Shown piece by piece: positions 9,018 through 18,255 of a stretch of DNA of 64,000 nt. The notes beneath the pieces were generated by a model. That model ran no database searches. It was not told the origin of the DNA and worked only from the letters and a program-made list of their open reading frames with translations. Source of the stretch: Candidatus Flexifilum breve (GTDB lineage: Bacteria > Chloroflexota > Anaerolineae > Aggregatilineales > Phototrophicaceae). The stretch lies in assembly GCA_016717205.1 (NCBI GenBank), contig JADKGC010000001.1, forward strand, positions 992,001 to 1,056,000. The letters are read 5' to 3'. Numbering within the stretch: the first letter of the stretch is position 1; every line of letters begins with the position of its first letter. A program made the position numbers and the translations under genes.

Positions 9018-9048
9018 TATAATGTTGGGTATGGCTTACCTAAGCCAT
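9018..9048 (+). promoter_or_regulatory. Promoter -10 and adjacent operator-like palindrome before B12 mutase subunit
   Basis: TATAAT at 9018-9023 is a perfect -10 box; the -35 (TTATGG at 8993, spacing 19) is poor. The expected transcription start coincides with an 18-bp palindrome, ATGGCTTA-CC-TAAGCCAT (9031-9048), a good position for a repressor site. A regulator is not identified. Confidence 0.5.
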
Positions 9049-9073
9049 TTGTGTAAACCACATAAATGGGAAA

Positions 9074-9487
9074 ATGATGGTCGAACAGAGAGCGATACGC
9101 GTGCTGATCGCCAAGCCCGGGCTTGACGGTCATGATCGGGGGGCGAAAGTCATCGCCCGCGCCTTGCGTGATGCGGGGATGGAAGTCATCTACACGGGCC
9201 TGCGCCAAACACCAGAGATGATCGCCGAAGCCGCCCTACAGGAAGATGTCAACGTGGTCGGTTTGAGCATTCTCAGCGGCGCGCACATGGCGCTCGTCCC
9301 GCGCATCCGCGAAGTAATGAACGCTAATGGGCTGAGCGACGTTGCGCTGATCGTCGGCGGCATCATCCCCGACGACGACAAAGCGGAACTCCAGAAGCTG
9401 GGCGTGCAGGGAATCTTTGGGCCGGGCACGAACACCGAAGACATCGCCGCGTTTATTCGTGATCTGGTCGCCGCGAAACCCGCATGA
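9074..9487 (+). CDS. Methylmalonyl-CoA mutase small (B12-binding) subunit
   Basis: 137 residues, made up only of the cobalamin-binding domain. The signature LDGHDRG places the cobalt-coordinating histidine at 20; GLSILSGAH and the VGGIIP loop complete the family's base-off/His-on pattern. It binds adenosylcobalamin and pairs with a separate catalytic TIM-barrel subunit. Two such large subunits are coded at 33124-34788 and 46922-48574, but this is the only small subunit in the window. ATG 9074 is followed directly by a second ATG at 9077; either is possible. The stop overlaps the meaB start as ATGA, so the two are coupled. Confidence 0.94.
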   Translation: MMVEQRAIRVLIAKPGLDGHDRGAKVIARALRDAGMEVIYTGLRQTPEMIAEAALQEDVNVVGLSILSGAHMALVPRIREVMNANGLSDVALIVGGIIPDDDKAELQKLGVQGIFGPGTNTEDIAAFIRDLVAAKPA

Positions 9488-10476
9488 CGCAGCTTGTTCC
9501 AGAACTGCTGGCGGGCAATCGCCGCGCGCTTGCCCGCCTGTTGACGTTGGTCGAAAACGACCAGGCTGAAGCCGAACTCTCCCAGCTCTACGCGCATACC
9601 GGCAAAACGTGGGTGCTCGGCGTGACGGGCGCGCCCGGCACGGGCAAATCCACGCTGGTCAACGAAATCACCAAAGCTTACCGTCAGGCGGGTAAAACCG
9701 TCGGCATCATCGCCGTCGACCCGACGAGTCCGTTCTCCGGCGGCGCAATCCTCGGCGACCGCATCCGCATGCGGGATCTCTCCGGTGACCCCGGCGTCTT
9801 CATTCGCAGCATGGCGACCCGCGGCAACCTCGGCGGCCTCGCCCGCACCACGCGCGACGCGATTCGCGTGCTCGACGCGGCGGGCTACGACATCGTGATC
9901 GTGGAAACGGTCGGCGCCGGGCAGAACGAAGTCGATATCGTCCGCGCCGCCCACACGACGATTGTCGTAGAAGCGCCCGGCCTCGGCGACGAAGTGCAGG
10001 CGATCAAAGCGGGCATCCTCGAAATTGCCGACCTGCTGGTCGTCAACAAGGCGGATCGGCAGGGCGTCGCGCACACTATCAACGCGCTCAAGATGATGCT
10101 CGAACTCGGCCACCCGGTCGAAAAAGTCAATCATCACGGGCGGGCGCTGACGGCCACGACCCCGCCACCCGCCACGCCGACGCGCTTTTGGCTGCCGCCG
10201 ATTTTGCAGACGGTCGCGGCGGAGGGCAAAGGCATTGACGAAGTCCTCGCCGCTGTGGACAATCATCGCCGTCACTTAGAAGAAACGCAGGGTTTACAGG
10301 CGCTCGAAGCGGAACACTTGCGCATCGAATTACTCGACCGGCTGCGCGACGGTCTGCTGGCGCGGCTGCTGCGCGAACTCCCACCAGATGCACTGGCTCG
10401 GCTCGTCGGGCAGATGCAAGCGCGGGAGATCGATCCGCACAGCGCGATCAAGACGTTGATGGGCAAACTTTCGTAG
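9484..10476 (+). CDS. meaB: Methylmalonyl-CoA mutase-associated GTPase MeaB
   Basis: 330 residues, the usual length for the ArgK/MeaB G3E GTPases. The P-loop GAPGTGKS is at about 49-56, with DPTSPFSGGAILGDRIRM as switch region, ETVGAGQ as Walker B region and NKAD for guanine recognition. MeaB gates cobalamin loading and protects or rescues the adenosylcobalamin mutase in a GTP-dependent way. Overlaps the B12 subunit stop by ATGA. The genomic link to the small subunit, not to either large subunit, suggests one chaperone could serve both mutases. A terminator follows immediately. Confidence 0.96.
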   Translation: MTQLVPELLAGNRRALARLLTLVENDQAEAELSQLYAHTGKTWVLGVTGAPGTGKSTLVNEITKAYRQAGKTVGIIAVDPTSPFSGGAILGDRIRMRDLSGDPGVFIRSMATRGNLGGLARTTRDAIRVLDAAGYDIVIVETVGAGQNEVDIVRAAHTTIVVEAPGLGDEVQAIKAGILEIADLLVVNKADRQGVAHTINALKMMLELGHPVEKVNHHGRALTATTPPPATPTRFWLPPILQTVAAEGKGIDEVLAAVDNHRRHLEETQGLQALEAEHLRIELLDRLRDGLLARLLRELPPDALARLVGQMQAREIDPHSAIKTLMGKLS

Positions 10477-10500
10477 GGGCAAAGCGGGTTTTGCCCCTTT
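10475..10500 (+). terminator. Terminator after meaB
   Basis: GGGGCAAA (10476-10483) pairs with TTTGCCCC (10490-10497), six-base loop, followed by TTT. The stem begins at the last base of the meaB stop codon. Confidence 0.75.
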
Positions 10501-10612
10501 ACACCACCCTCCTTAAGTACTTGCCGGCATTGTTTAATATTCGCTGTGCTTTGCGGCGGCGTTCGTTAAATTGGTGTAATATTGAGTTGAGCAGTGTAGG
10601 CAGGGGGCTCGG

Positions 10613-11638
10613 ATGGTTGTTCGGATTACTTCGAAAGTGCCGGGAACGAAGTATGTTCCCAGTTCGCAAAACGACGAAATCCTAGTACCGGGGCAGTTCG
10701 GTCGAATTCTCCTTTTTCCGGGGTCTGCATCACAAGAACTCGGCAAAGAGATTGCGGACTTTTTGGGAACACATGTCGGGCAATATAAGCGTACAGTATT
10801 CCCCAACGAGAATATCTTCATCCAACTGAAAGAAAGCGTCCGCGGGCAGGATGTTTACCTCGTCCAGACGCTGGCCTCCCCGATCCACGAGAGCATCTTC
10901 GAGATGCTCATCATGATCGACACGCTCAAGCGCGACTCCGCGGGGCGCATCAATGTAGTCATCCCGTATCTCTCCTATGCCCGGTCGGATAAGAAAGATC
11001 AGCCGCGGGTCGGCATCACGGCGCGTCTGCTCGCCAACCTGATTGAGACAGCCGGGGCGGATCGGTATATCACCATTGATCTGCACGCGGGGCAAATTCA
11101 GGGCTTCTTCAACATCCCCGGCGACGCGCTGACCGCCTTCCACCTGTTGAGTGACTACTTCCTCGAAAAAGCCATTGAAAACCTGGTGGTCGTCTCTACC
11201 GACCTCGGCTTTGCGAAGAAGGGGCGCAACTGGGCGGAGAAACTCGGCACGCCGCTCGTCATCATCGAGAAGCGCCGCACAGGTAACGATTCCAAGTCGG
11301 AAGCGTTGTCCATCATCGGCGATGTGCGTGGCAAAAACGTGCTCCTCGTGGACGATGAAGTGCTCACGGGCGGATCGATTGCCAACGCCGCGCAGCTCGT
11401 CCGCGATAACGGCGCGCAGGATGTGTATCTCGCCTTCACGCACCCGGTGTTAGCGCCGGGCGGCGTGCAGAAGCTCGCGGAAATCGGCCTCAAAGAGATT
11501 GTCACCACCAACACGCTCCCCATGCCGCCGGAAAAACAGCTCCCGAACATGAAGGTGCTGTCGGTCGCACCGCTGCTGGCCGCCGTCATCCTGCGCGCGA
11601 ATCAGGGTCGCAGTGTTGGCGAGCTTTTCAACGAATAG
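10613..11638 (+). CDS. prs: Ribose-phosphate pyrophosphokinase
   Basis: 341 residues, a little longer than typical bacterial PRPP synthetases (~315). It makes PRPP from ribose 5-phosphate and ATP for nucleotide, histidine and tryptophan synthesis. Visible motifs: FPGSASQELGKEIADFLG near the N-terminus, the catalytic flexible-loop KRR in IIEKRRTG, and the PRPP-binding loop VLLVDDEVLTGGS at about 243-255. The usual ATP-site motif around YARSDKKDQPR is present. A ~20-residue N-terminal extension (GTKYVPSSQNDEIL) precedes the conserved fold. ATG 10613 has a G-rich site just upstream. Confidence 0.93.
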   Translation: MVVRITSKVPGTKYVPSSQNDEILVPGQFGRILLFPGSASQELGKEIADFLGTHVGQYKRTVFPNENIFIQLKESVRGQDVYLVQTLASPIHESIFEMLIMIDTLKRDSAGRINVVIPYLSYARSDKKDQPRVGITARLLANLIETAGADRYITIDLHAGQIQGFFNIPGDALTAFHLLSDYFLEKAIENLVVVSTDLGFAKKGRNWAEKLGTPLVIIEKRRTGNDSKSEALSIIGDVRGKNVLLVDDEVLTGGSIANAAQLVRDNGAQDVYLAFTHPVLAPGGVQKLAEIGLKEIVTTNTLPMPPEKQLPNMKVLSVAPLLAAVILRANQGRSVGELFNE

Positions 11639-11652
11639 GTGTATAGTAGATG

Positions 11653-11681
11653 TAAGGGCAAGTTTAATTAATTTGCCCTTA
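11653..11681 (+). terminator. Hairpin after prs
   Basis: TAAGGGCAA (11653-11661) pairs with TTGCCCTTA (11673-11681) around an AT-rich 11-base loop. There is no good T run, so termination is likely but not certain. Confidence 0.5.
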
Positions 11682-11712
11682 TGTCAGCTCTAGCTCGTTG
11701 AGGTTTTCTACC

Positions 11713-13119
11713 ATGCGCGGCCACCACGAAGCGTCTAGATCTGTACTGCATGAGCGGTTACTCGCGTTTGAACGGACACTGCGCACGGTTGTAGGTGCGG
11801 AGTGCGAACTCGTGCAACAGATGGCAGAACTGCGCCGGGATATCGCGACGGAAGTTGAACGCCAGAGCCAATTGCTCGCCGGCATTAACACGGCGGCAAT
11901 CCGTTTACTGCGGGCCGAACGCTGGCGGGCCGAAATTGCGGACATTCTACGCCTGCTCGGCGAAGCGAGCGGAGCTGACCGCGTCGGTGTGATCAAAATC
12001 CGCGCGGACAACGGGGACCGCCCCAAGGCCGATCTGCTGTACGGATGGGATCGGATCGATCCAGTGAGCGCCCAAAACCCCAACTTCCAGAACATTGACA
12101 TGCTCGCCTGGGGCTTCGGCCCAATGCTTGAAAACTTCCACGATGCCAAAGCCTTCTATTTTCACCGTTCGGAACGCCCCGCCAACCAGATTGTTGCCGA
12201 CGATCACCAAAGCAGTCTGAATTTCCCAATCTTCGTCAACGGCGCGGTATGGGGCTGTCTCATTTTTGCGACCACCCAGGCCGAACACGACTGGCTAGCC
12301 GCCGAATTGGACGCGCTGCAAATCACCGCCAGCATCTTCGGCGCAACCATCGAACGGGAGCTGGCCGAGGCGACCGCAATCGAGCGCAACCGCCTGCAAT
12401 TGGAACTGCAACACGAACATGAACTGAATACGACCAAGACGCAGATCATGCGCATGATCTCGCATGAATTTCGCACGCCGCTGGCGATCATCATGTCGTC
12501 GAGCACGCTGCTGCACAATTACTACGAGCGCATGACGATCAATGAGCAGCACGACAAACTCGATACCATTCAGCAGCAGGTCGATCAGTTGGAGTATCTG
12601 CTTGAACGCGTGACCGAAGCGCTGCATGAATCCGGCCCCCAGCAGCCGTTCCAGCCGATCAAGTGTAACCTTGAACTCATCTGCCAACTGCATCTGGTCG
12701 AAGCCCAAGCCAAACTCGGCAGCCGCCACCGCCTGCAGCTCGTCAGCGATGGCACGCTCACCGAAGCCTATGTTGACGAGTACCTCGTGCATCGCATTCT
12801 GACTAACCTGCTCTCCAATGCGATCAAGTATTCAACCGACAACACTGAAATCCAACTGCGCCTCTCCGCCGACGGTGACAACGCCATCATCGAGGTCGAG
12901 GATCAAGGCATCGGCATCTCGCTCAAAGAGCAAACGCGCCTGTTCGAGCAGTTCTACAAGACAACCAATGCCGAAAACATCAGCGGCATCGGGCTGGGCT
13001 TGAGCATCGTGCGCGAGTGCGTCGAACGCCACCACGGCAAGATCAGCGTGCGCAGTGAGATTGACCGAGGTACAACGTTCACCGTGCGGCTTCCCATGCG
13101 CGCCCCAGAAACTGTATAG
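11713..13119 (+). CDS. GAF-domain sensor histidine kinase
   Basis: 468 residues from ATG 11713 (GAGG at 11700-11703); a TTG at 11698 would add five residues. No membrane segment is visible, so it is cytoplasmic. An N-terminal coiled segment (about 1-70) precedes a GAF-like sensory region (about 75-220), then HisKA with MISHEFRTPLA (H251) and HATPase_c with LTNLLSNAIKYS, EDQGIGIS and GIGLGLSIVRE. The linker between the N-box and the G-boxes is standard. No response regulator lies next to it; it follows prs after a hairpin and is probably transcribed on its own. Confidence 0.9.
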   Translation: MRGHHEASRSVLHERLLAFERTLRTVVGAECELVQQMAELRRDIATEVERQSQLLAGINTAAIRLLRAERWRAEIADILRLLGEASGADRVGVIKIRADNGDRPKADLLYGWDRIDPVSAQNPNFQNIDMLAWGFGPMLENFHDAKAFYFHRSERPANQIVADDHQSSLNFPIFVNGAVWGCLIFATTQAEHDWLAAELDALQITASIFGATIERELAEATAIERNRLQLELQHEHELNTTKTQIMRMISHEFRTPLAIIMSSSTLLHNYYERMTINEQHDKLDTIQQQVDQLEYLLERVTEALHESGPQQPFQPIKCNLELICQLHLVEAQAKLGSRHRLQLVSDGTLTEAYVDEYLVHRILTNLLSNAIKYSTDNTEIQLRLSADGDNAIIEVEDQGIGISLKEQTRLFEQFYKTTNAENISGIGLGLSIVRECVERHHGKISVRSEIDRGTTFTVRLPMRAPETV

Positions 13120-13294
13120 AAACGACCTACCACAGTCTCAGAACGCACCTGCCTAGAAACGCTTTGCTCGGCGCGCCCAGAACTAAATCTCTCTATTCCC
13201 CCACTCTTATTGCCTCACTCGGCGTCACAAGTTATAGTTACTTCCTATGCATGTTTCTCGTTCTTAGACATTTTCTATTAAGAAAGTTGAAAGA

Positions 13295-13690
13295 ATGGCA
13301 AAAGAGAGCATCAGCACGCATAGAGCACCAAAGGCGCTCGCCGGTTATAGCCAAGGCATAAAATCCAACGGTTTTATCTTTGTCGCGGGTCAGGGGCCAT
13401 TCGATCCAACATCAGGTGAAGTTGTCGGAACAACCATCCAAGAACAGACGGCACAATGCATCAGAAATATCGAAGCTATTCTCGTGGCAGGAGGGAGTTC
13501 GCTCGAAAAAGCGGTCAGCGCGACCTTTATTCTGGTCGATGAAAGCGACTTTCCCGGTATGAATGAGGAATGGGGCAAGTGGTTTGGCGATATCCCCCCT
13601 GCACGCCAAGGATCAAAGTTTCTTTTCCCTGAAATATCGCCCCGGTTTAAGGACATGAAGATTTCTGTCTGGCTCATCGCGGAAGCTTGA
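13295..13690 (+). CDS. RidA/YjgF-YER057c-UK114 family protein
   Basis: 131 residues, typical for the trimeric Rid family, whose founding member hydrolyses reactive enamine/imine intermediates. Family patterns are YSQGIKSNGFIFVAGQ, the GGSSLEKAVSATFILVD segment and PPARQGSKF with R104 at the position of the catalytic Arg105 of RidA. The usual C-terminal KIEIEAIA pattern is replaced by KISVWLIAEA, so the acidic residue of archetypal RidA is not at its normal place; this suggests one of the other Rid subfamilies with unknown substrate. Standalone gene. Confidence 0.85.
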   Translation: MAKESISTHRAPKALAGYSQGIKSNGFIFVAGQGPFDPTSGEVVGTTIQEQTAQCIRNIEAILVAGGSSLEKAVSATFILVDESDFPGMNEEWGKWFGDIPPARQGSKFLFPEISPRFKDMKISVWLIAEA

Positions 13691-13735
13691 GAGAGTAAAA
13701 TAACGTCAGTTAGGAATAAGCCTCATTCGTGCATC

Positions 13736-13840
13736 CCCCTCACCCCCAACCCCTATCCCACGCAAGCGGGGAGAGGGGAGACGAACCCTGTTTTGGCTGT
13801 CTCCCCTCCCTGAATTCGGGGAGGGGCCGGGGGTGGGGTC
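13736..13840. repeat. Family A repeat (copy 3)
   Basis: CCCCTCACCCCCAACCCC through the CACGCAAGCGGGGAGAGGGG turn to a second arm pair CTCCCCTCCC/GAATTC/GGGGAGGGG and GGGGGTGGGGTC. It is the inverse orientation of copy 1. It fills the gap between ridA-like and the convergent aldo/keto reductase. Confidence 0.85.
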
Positions 13841-13948
13841 GGAATCTGACCTTTTTCAACACCCTCTTGCCTCGTCCTGCCTTAGCGTAATTCGGATAAT
13901 AGTTTAGGTCTGCCCATCCATTTATGACTTTCGCCTCAGTGTTTCACC

Positions 13949-14920
13949 TTAGAACTTCTCCGTCAGCCCTTCTAAGCTGGCGATCTCTTCCGGCGTCAAC
14001 AGCACACCGACCGCGCCGAGCGTCTCTTCCAACTGTTCCACCGTGCGCGCGCCGACGATGGGGCTGGTGATGCCCGGTCGCTGCAGCATCCACGCCAGCG
14101 CGATCTGCGCCAATGGCACGTCATGCACAATCGCGATGCGCCGCACTTCATCGACCACATCGTAAGCGCGATCATCGTCCACCAGCCGCTTGATCAGACC
14201 GCTCTCGGACCGCGAGGTATCCGGGTCGCGGTTTTCCCGCGTGTACTTGCCCGTCAGAAACCCCGCCGCCAAGGGGCTGTAGGGAATCACGCCAATACCC
14301 TGATCGTGGCAGGCGGCCTCCAACTCGCGCTCATATTCCGAGCGGTGCAGCAGGCTGTAGTGCGGCTGCAGACAATCAAACCGTGTCAGGTGCTGCACAT
14401 CGCTGATCCACAGCGACTTCATCAGCAGCCACGCCGGGTAGTTGCTCGCGCCGACATAGCGCACCTTGCCGTCGCGCACCAGTTGATCGAAGGCGGCGAG
14501 CGTCTCGTCAAGCGGCGTTTCGTCGTCGGGGTAATGCGCCTGATACAGATCGAGGTAGTCCGTCCCCAGACGGCGCAGGCTGTCCTCCGCCGCTTTGACG
14601 ATATGCGCGCGGCTGAGCCCCTGCCCGTTCGCACCCTCCCACATCGGGCCGCGCACCTTGGTCGCGATCACAACTTCGTGGCGGGGAACAGCACGATCTT
14701 TCAGCCACTGGCCGATGATCGTCTCCGATTCGCCGCCCTTATTCCCTTTGATCCAGTAGGAATAGATATCGGCGGAGTCAAAGAAGTTGATGCCCGCTTC
14801 GACCGCCCGATCCATGATGGCAAACGAGGTCGCCACATCAGCGGACCAGCCAAACGTCATCGTCCCTAAACACAAACTGCTCACCTTGAGCCCGGTACGG
14901 CCCATGCGGCGCTGTTCCAT
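13949..14920 (-). CDS. Aldo/keto reductase
   Basis: 323 residues from ATG 14920, which has an excellent GAGGAGGGGG site; the frame is open upstream to 14989 but without one. The NADPH-dependent AKR tetrad is complete: D48 and Y53 in FFDSADIY, K88 in IATKVRG, and H129 in LYQAHYPD. The C-terminal GARTVEQLEE pattern matches cofactor binding in the Tas/YdjG-like subgroup. Likely reduces an aldehyde or ketone; substrate not predictable. Divergent from secA. Confidence 0.92.
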   Translation of the reverse strand: MEQRRMGRTGLKVSSLCLGTMTFGWSADVATSFAIMDRAVEAGINFFDSADIYSYWIKGNKGGESETIIGQWLKDRAVPRHEVVIATKVRGPMWEGANGQGLSRAHIVKAAEDSLRRLGTDYLDLYQAHYPDDETPLDETLAAFDQLVRDGKVRYVGASNYPAWLLMKSLWISDVQHLTRFDCLQPHYSLLHRSEYERELEAACHDQGIGVIPYSPLAAGFLTGKYTRENRDPDTSRSESGLIKRLVDDDRAYDVVDEVRRIAIVHDVPLAQIALAWMLQRPGITSPIVGARTVEQLEETLGAVGVLLTPEEIASLEGLTEKF

Positions 14921-15045
14921 CGTCCCCCTCCTCAATTGCTTAGCAGTAGAATGGGGTGGAATCATACTCCCTGTGCCGAGCGCGTCCAAACGCCGACGGG
15001 AGCCGTCTCGTGATATTTTCTAACGGGTTGCTGATACCGCTGTGC

Positions 15046-15051
15046 TATAAT
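15046..15051 (+). promoter_or_regulatory. Putative -10 box of secA
   Basis: TATAAT at 15046-15051, 41 bases before the secA ATG. No convincing -35 at 17-bp spacing, so the assignment rests on the perfect -10 and position. Confidence 0.45.
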
Positions 15052-15091
15052 GCCGTGCTTGACGTATGTATACCCATCAACTGAGGCTGGT

Positions 15092-17893
15092 ATGCTCAAC
15101 AATTTGCTGAAAAAGGTCGTTGGCGATCCCATTGCCCGCGCCATGGCAGGTTATCGACAGGTAGTTGATAAAGTTAACGCCTTCGAACCCGCATTGAAGA
15201 AACTGAGCGACGACGAGCTGCGCGGTAAGACCGACGAGTTTAAACGACGCCTAGCTGGGGGCGAAGTGCTGGAAGAGATTCTTCCCGAAGCCTTCGCCGT
15301 GGTTCGCGAAGCGGCGGTGCGCACCGTTGGCATGCGCCACTATGATGTGCAGATGATCGGCGGTATGGTGCTCAACGAAGGCCGCATCGCCGAAATGAAG
15401 ACAGGTGAAGGCAAAACCCTCGTCGCCACCCTGCCGCTGTATTTGAATGCGTTGATGGGCAAGGGCGCGCACCTCGTGACGCCCAACGACTATTTGAGCA
15501 AGGTCGGCGTCCAGCAGATGGGGCCGATTTACACGTTCCTCGGCATGAAAGTCGGCGTAATCCAGAACAGCGGCACGGGCGACCCGAACGCTGGATCGTT
15601 CATCTTCGACCCGACCTACCCCTCCGAAGATGCCCGCTTCCAGAATCTGCGCCCGGTCAAACGCGCCGGAGCCTACGCGGCGGATATTACCTACGGCACC
15701 AATAACGAGTACGGCTTCGACTACCTGCGCGATAACATGGTCTCGGATTTGCGCCAGCTCGCGCAGCGCGAACTGCACTACGCCATCGTCGACGAAGTGG
15801 ACAACATCCTCATCGACGAAGCGCGTACACCGCTCATCATCTCCGGTCAGGCGGATGAACCGTCGGATCTCTACGCCAAATTCGCGCAGGTCGTGCGCCG
15901 CTTTGAAGAGAGCAGCCCCGAAAGCGTCGACAATGACGAGCCCGACGGCGATTACGTGGTGGATATCAAAGACCGGGTCTCGTTCCTGACCGAACGCGGC
16001 ATCGAAAAGGTGGAACGCGCGCTCGGCATCAGCGACGAACTCTACCACGAGAAGAACAGCGAACTCATCCCCTACCTTGACAATTCGCTGCGCGCCAAAG
16101 CCCTGTATCACCTCGACAAAGAGTACGTCATTCAGGACGGCCAAATCATCATCGTCGACGAGTTCACCGGGCGCTTGATGTATGGCCGTCGCTTCTCCGA
16201 AGGTCTGCATCAGGCGATTGAAGCCAAAGAAGGCGTGCAGATTCGCCGCGAAAACCTGACGCTGGCGACCATCACCTTCCAGAACTTCTTCCGCATGTAC
16301 AAAAAGCTTGGCGGTATGACCGGTACGGCGATGACGGAAGCGGAAGAATTCGAGAAGATTTACGATCTCGAAGTCGTCCCCATTCCTACGCACCGCCCCA
16401 TGATCCGCAAAGATCACGACGATCTGGTCTACGGTACGGAGGCGGCCAAGTTCAAGGCGGTCGTCGAAGAGATCAAGGAACACCAGCAGCGCGGGCAACC
16501 CGTGCTCGTCGGTACCGTCGCCATCGAAACGTCCGAGCGCCTGAGCAGCGCCCTCAAGCGCGCGGGCATCAAGCATGAAGTGCTCAACGCGAAGCAGCAC
16601 GAACGCGAAGCCGAGATCATCGCCCAAGCGGGGCGTCCCGGCGTGGTGACCATCGCCACCAACATGGCCGGTCGTGGCGTCGACATTCTGCTCGGCGGCA
16701 ATCCGGAAGGGCTGGCGCGCGAACGCCTGCGCAAGCAGGAACGTGATATCACGCAGGTATCCCCAGAAGAATATAAGGCGCTGGTAGCGCAGGTCACCCA
16801 GGAAATCGCCACTGATCGCCAGAAGGTGATTGCCGAAGGCGGTCTGTTCGTGCTCGGTACGGAACGCCATGAAGCCCGCCGCATCGACAACCAGCTCCGC
16901 GGTCGTTCCGGTCGTCAGGGCGACCCCGGCGAGTCACGCTTCTTCCTCAGCCTCGAAGATGACCTGATGAAGCGCTTCGGCGGTGACCGCGTCAAGAACA
17001 TCATGAATTGGGCGAAAATCCCCGAAGACGAACCAATTGAACACAGCATGGTCACCAAGTCGCTGACGCAGGCGCAGGTGCGCGTCGAAGGCCACAACTT
17101 CGACATCCGCAAACGCGTCCTTGAATACGACGATGTGGTCAACAAGCAGCGTGAGGTCACCTACGCCCAGCGGCGGGATGTGCTGGAACGCACCGATCTA
17201 CGTGATGAATATCTCTCGATTACTTCCGAACAAGTGGGCAAACTCATCGATGAGTTCGCCGACGATCCCAAGAATCGCGAAGCATGGGACGTCGAAACGC
17301 TCCATCACCAGTTGTTCACCCTCTTCCCCGTCCCGGATTGGCTGACACCTGAGCGCATGCTGGAAGCGGAAAACCTCGACCAGCTTGAGGAAACCATCCT
17401 CGACGCGCTGCAGGAAGCTTACGACAAAAAAGTCGCGGATGTCGGCGAAGATATGATGAAGTGGGCAGAGCGCATGGTGATGATTGGAGCAATCGATCAC
17501 CATTGGCGGCGTCACCTGACCGACCTCGACGTACTGCGCGAAGGGATCGGTTTGATGGCGGTGGCGCAGCGCGATCCGCTCGTCGAATACAAGCGCGAAG
17601 CCTTCGACATGTGGGAAGCGCTGCAGGAAGAGATCAAGCTGCAGGCGGCGCGCAATATCTTCCGCGTGCAAGCGCCCAACCAGCAGCAGACGGTCATGCG
17701 GCAGCTCATCAACGCGCCGACGCGGGTGCAGGCCGTCCGCCCCGGCGCGGCGGCGACGAGCAAACCGGAACCGGTGCGCAAGACGACGAAATCCGCGCCC
17801 GGGCGCAATGATCCCTGCTGGTGTGGCAGCGGTAAGAAGTACAAGAACTGTCACTTGAAGTCGGATGAGCGCGGCGAAACACAGCCCGTGTAG
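15092..17893 (+). CDS. secA: Preprotein translocase ATPase SecA
   Basis: 933 residues from ATG 15092 (GAGG at 15083-15086). The longer frame from 15050 adds 14 unconserved residues. SecA drives post-translational export through SecYEG. Visible: Walker A MKTGEGKTL at about 102-110, DEVDNILIDEARTPLIISG in the DEAD region, GMTGTA and NMAGRGVDI in NBD2, GRSGRQGDPG, and the C-terminal zinc-binding SEC-C motif NDPCWCGSGKKYKNCH at about 903-920. The first gene of an apparent four-gene rightward unit with only 14 bases to the next gene. Confidence 0.98.
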   Translation: MLNNLLKKVVGDPIARAMAGYRQVVDKVNAFEPALKKLSDDELRGKTDEFKRRLAGGEVLEEILPEAFAVVREAAVRTVGMRHYDVQMIGGMVLNEGRIAEMKTGEGKTLVATLPLYLNALMGKGAHLVTPNDYLSKVGVQQMGPIYTFLGMKVGVIQNSGTGDPNAGSFIFDPTYPSEDARFQNLRPVKRAGAYAADITYGTNNEYGFDYLRDNMVSDLRQLAQRELHYAIVDEVDNILIDEARTPLIISGQADEPSDLYAKFAQVVRRFEESSPESVDNDEPDGDYVVDIKDRVSFLTERGIEKVERALGISDELYHEKNSELIPYLDNSLRAKALYHLDKEYVIQDGQIIIVDEFTGRLMYGRRFSEGLHQAIEAKEGVQIRRENLTLATITFQNFFRMYKKLGGMTGTAMTEAEEFEKIYDLEVVPIPTHRPMIRKDHDDLVYGTEAAKFKAVVEEIKEHQQRGQPVLVGTVAIETSERLSSALKRAGIKHEVLNAKQHEREAEIIAQAGRPGVVTIATNMAGRGVDILLGGNPEGLARERLRKQERDITQVSPEEYKALVAQVTQEIATDRQKVIAEGGLFVLGTERHEARRIDNQLRGRSGRQGDPGESRFFLSLEDDLMKRFGGDRVKNIMNWAKIPEDEPIEHSMVTKSLTQAQVRVEGHNFDIRKRVLEYDDVVNKQREVTYAQRRDVLERTDLRDEYLSITSEQVGKLIDEFADDPKNREAWDVETLHHQLFTLFPVPDWLTPERMLEAENLDQLEETILDALQEAYDKKVADVGEDMMKWAERMVMIGAIDHHWRRHLTDLDVLREGIGLMAVAQRDPLVEYKREAFDMWEALQEEIKLQAARNIFRVQAPNQQQTVMRQLINAPTRVQAVRPGAAATSKPEPVRKTTKSAPGRNDPCWCGSGKKYKNCHLKSDERGETQPV

Positions 17894-17907
17894 CGAAGGT
17901 AAGTACA

Positions 17908-18255
17908 ATGACGACTAAGCAAGACGATGCGAAGCTGCTCGACTTCGTCAGACAAAAGCTGAATTCGTTCGTCAAATGGGACTTGGTTCGGTTCTTCCAT
18001 GACAACCCGTTCGCCGCCGATACCGCCGACAATATCGCGCGGTATACCGGCCGCGAACCCTATCTCGTCCGGAACGATCTCGGCGCGCTGACTGTCGACG
18101 GGATCGTTCAGGTGAGCACGATCGCGGAACGGCAGGTCTATCGCCTCGGCAAAGACCCGGATGTCCGCGAACTGATTCACAGCTTCGTCATCGCGTGCGA
18201 TGACTCCAAGTTCCGGGAACGCGCGATTCAGGAAGTCATCGAAGGCTTAGAGTGA
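17908..18255 (+). CDS. Small winged-helix-like protein
   Basis: 115 residues, no recognised name. The sequence pattern (DLVRFFHDNPFAADTADNIARYTGREPYLVRNDLGALTVDGIVQ with a following beta hairpin) resembles a winged-helix fold in which the recognition helix would be REPYLVRNDLGAL. No signal or membrane segment. It starts 14 bases after secA and its stop overlaps the next start by GTGA, so these genes are cotranscribed. Could be a DNA-binding regulator or a winged-helix protein-interaction module; function unknown. Confidence 0.65.
   Translation: MTTKQDDAKLLDFVRQKLNSFVKWDLVRFFHDNPFAADTADNIARYTGREPYLVRNDLGALTVDGIVQVSTIAERQVYRLGKDPDVRELIHSFVIACDDSKFRERAIQEVIEGLE

Noticed and set aside
15251..16870. 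539-codon open frame opposite secA
   Set aside because: Antisense of strongly conserved SecA motifs; low-complexity composition typical of shadow frames.
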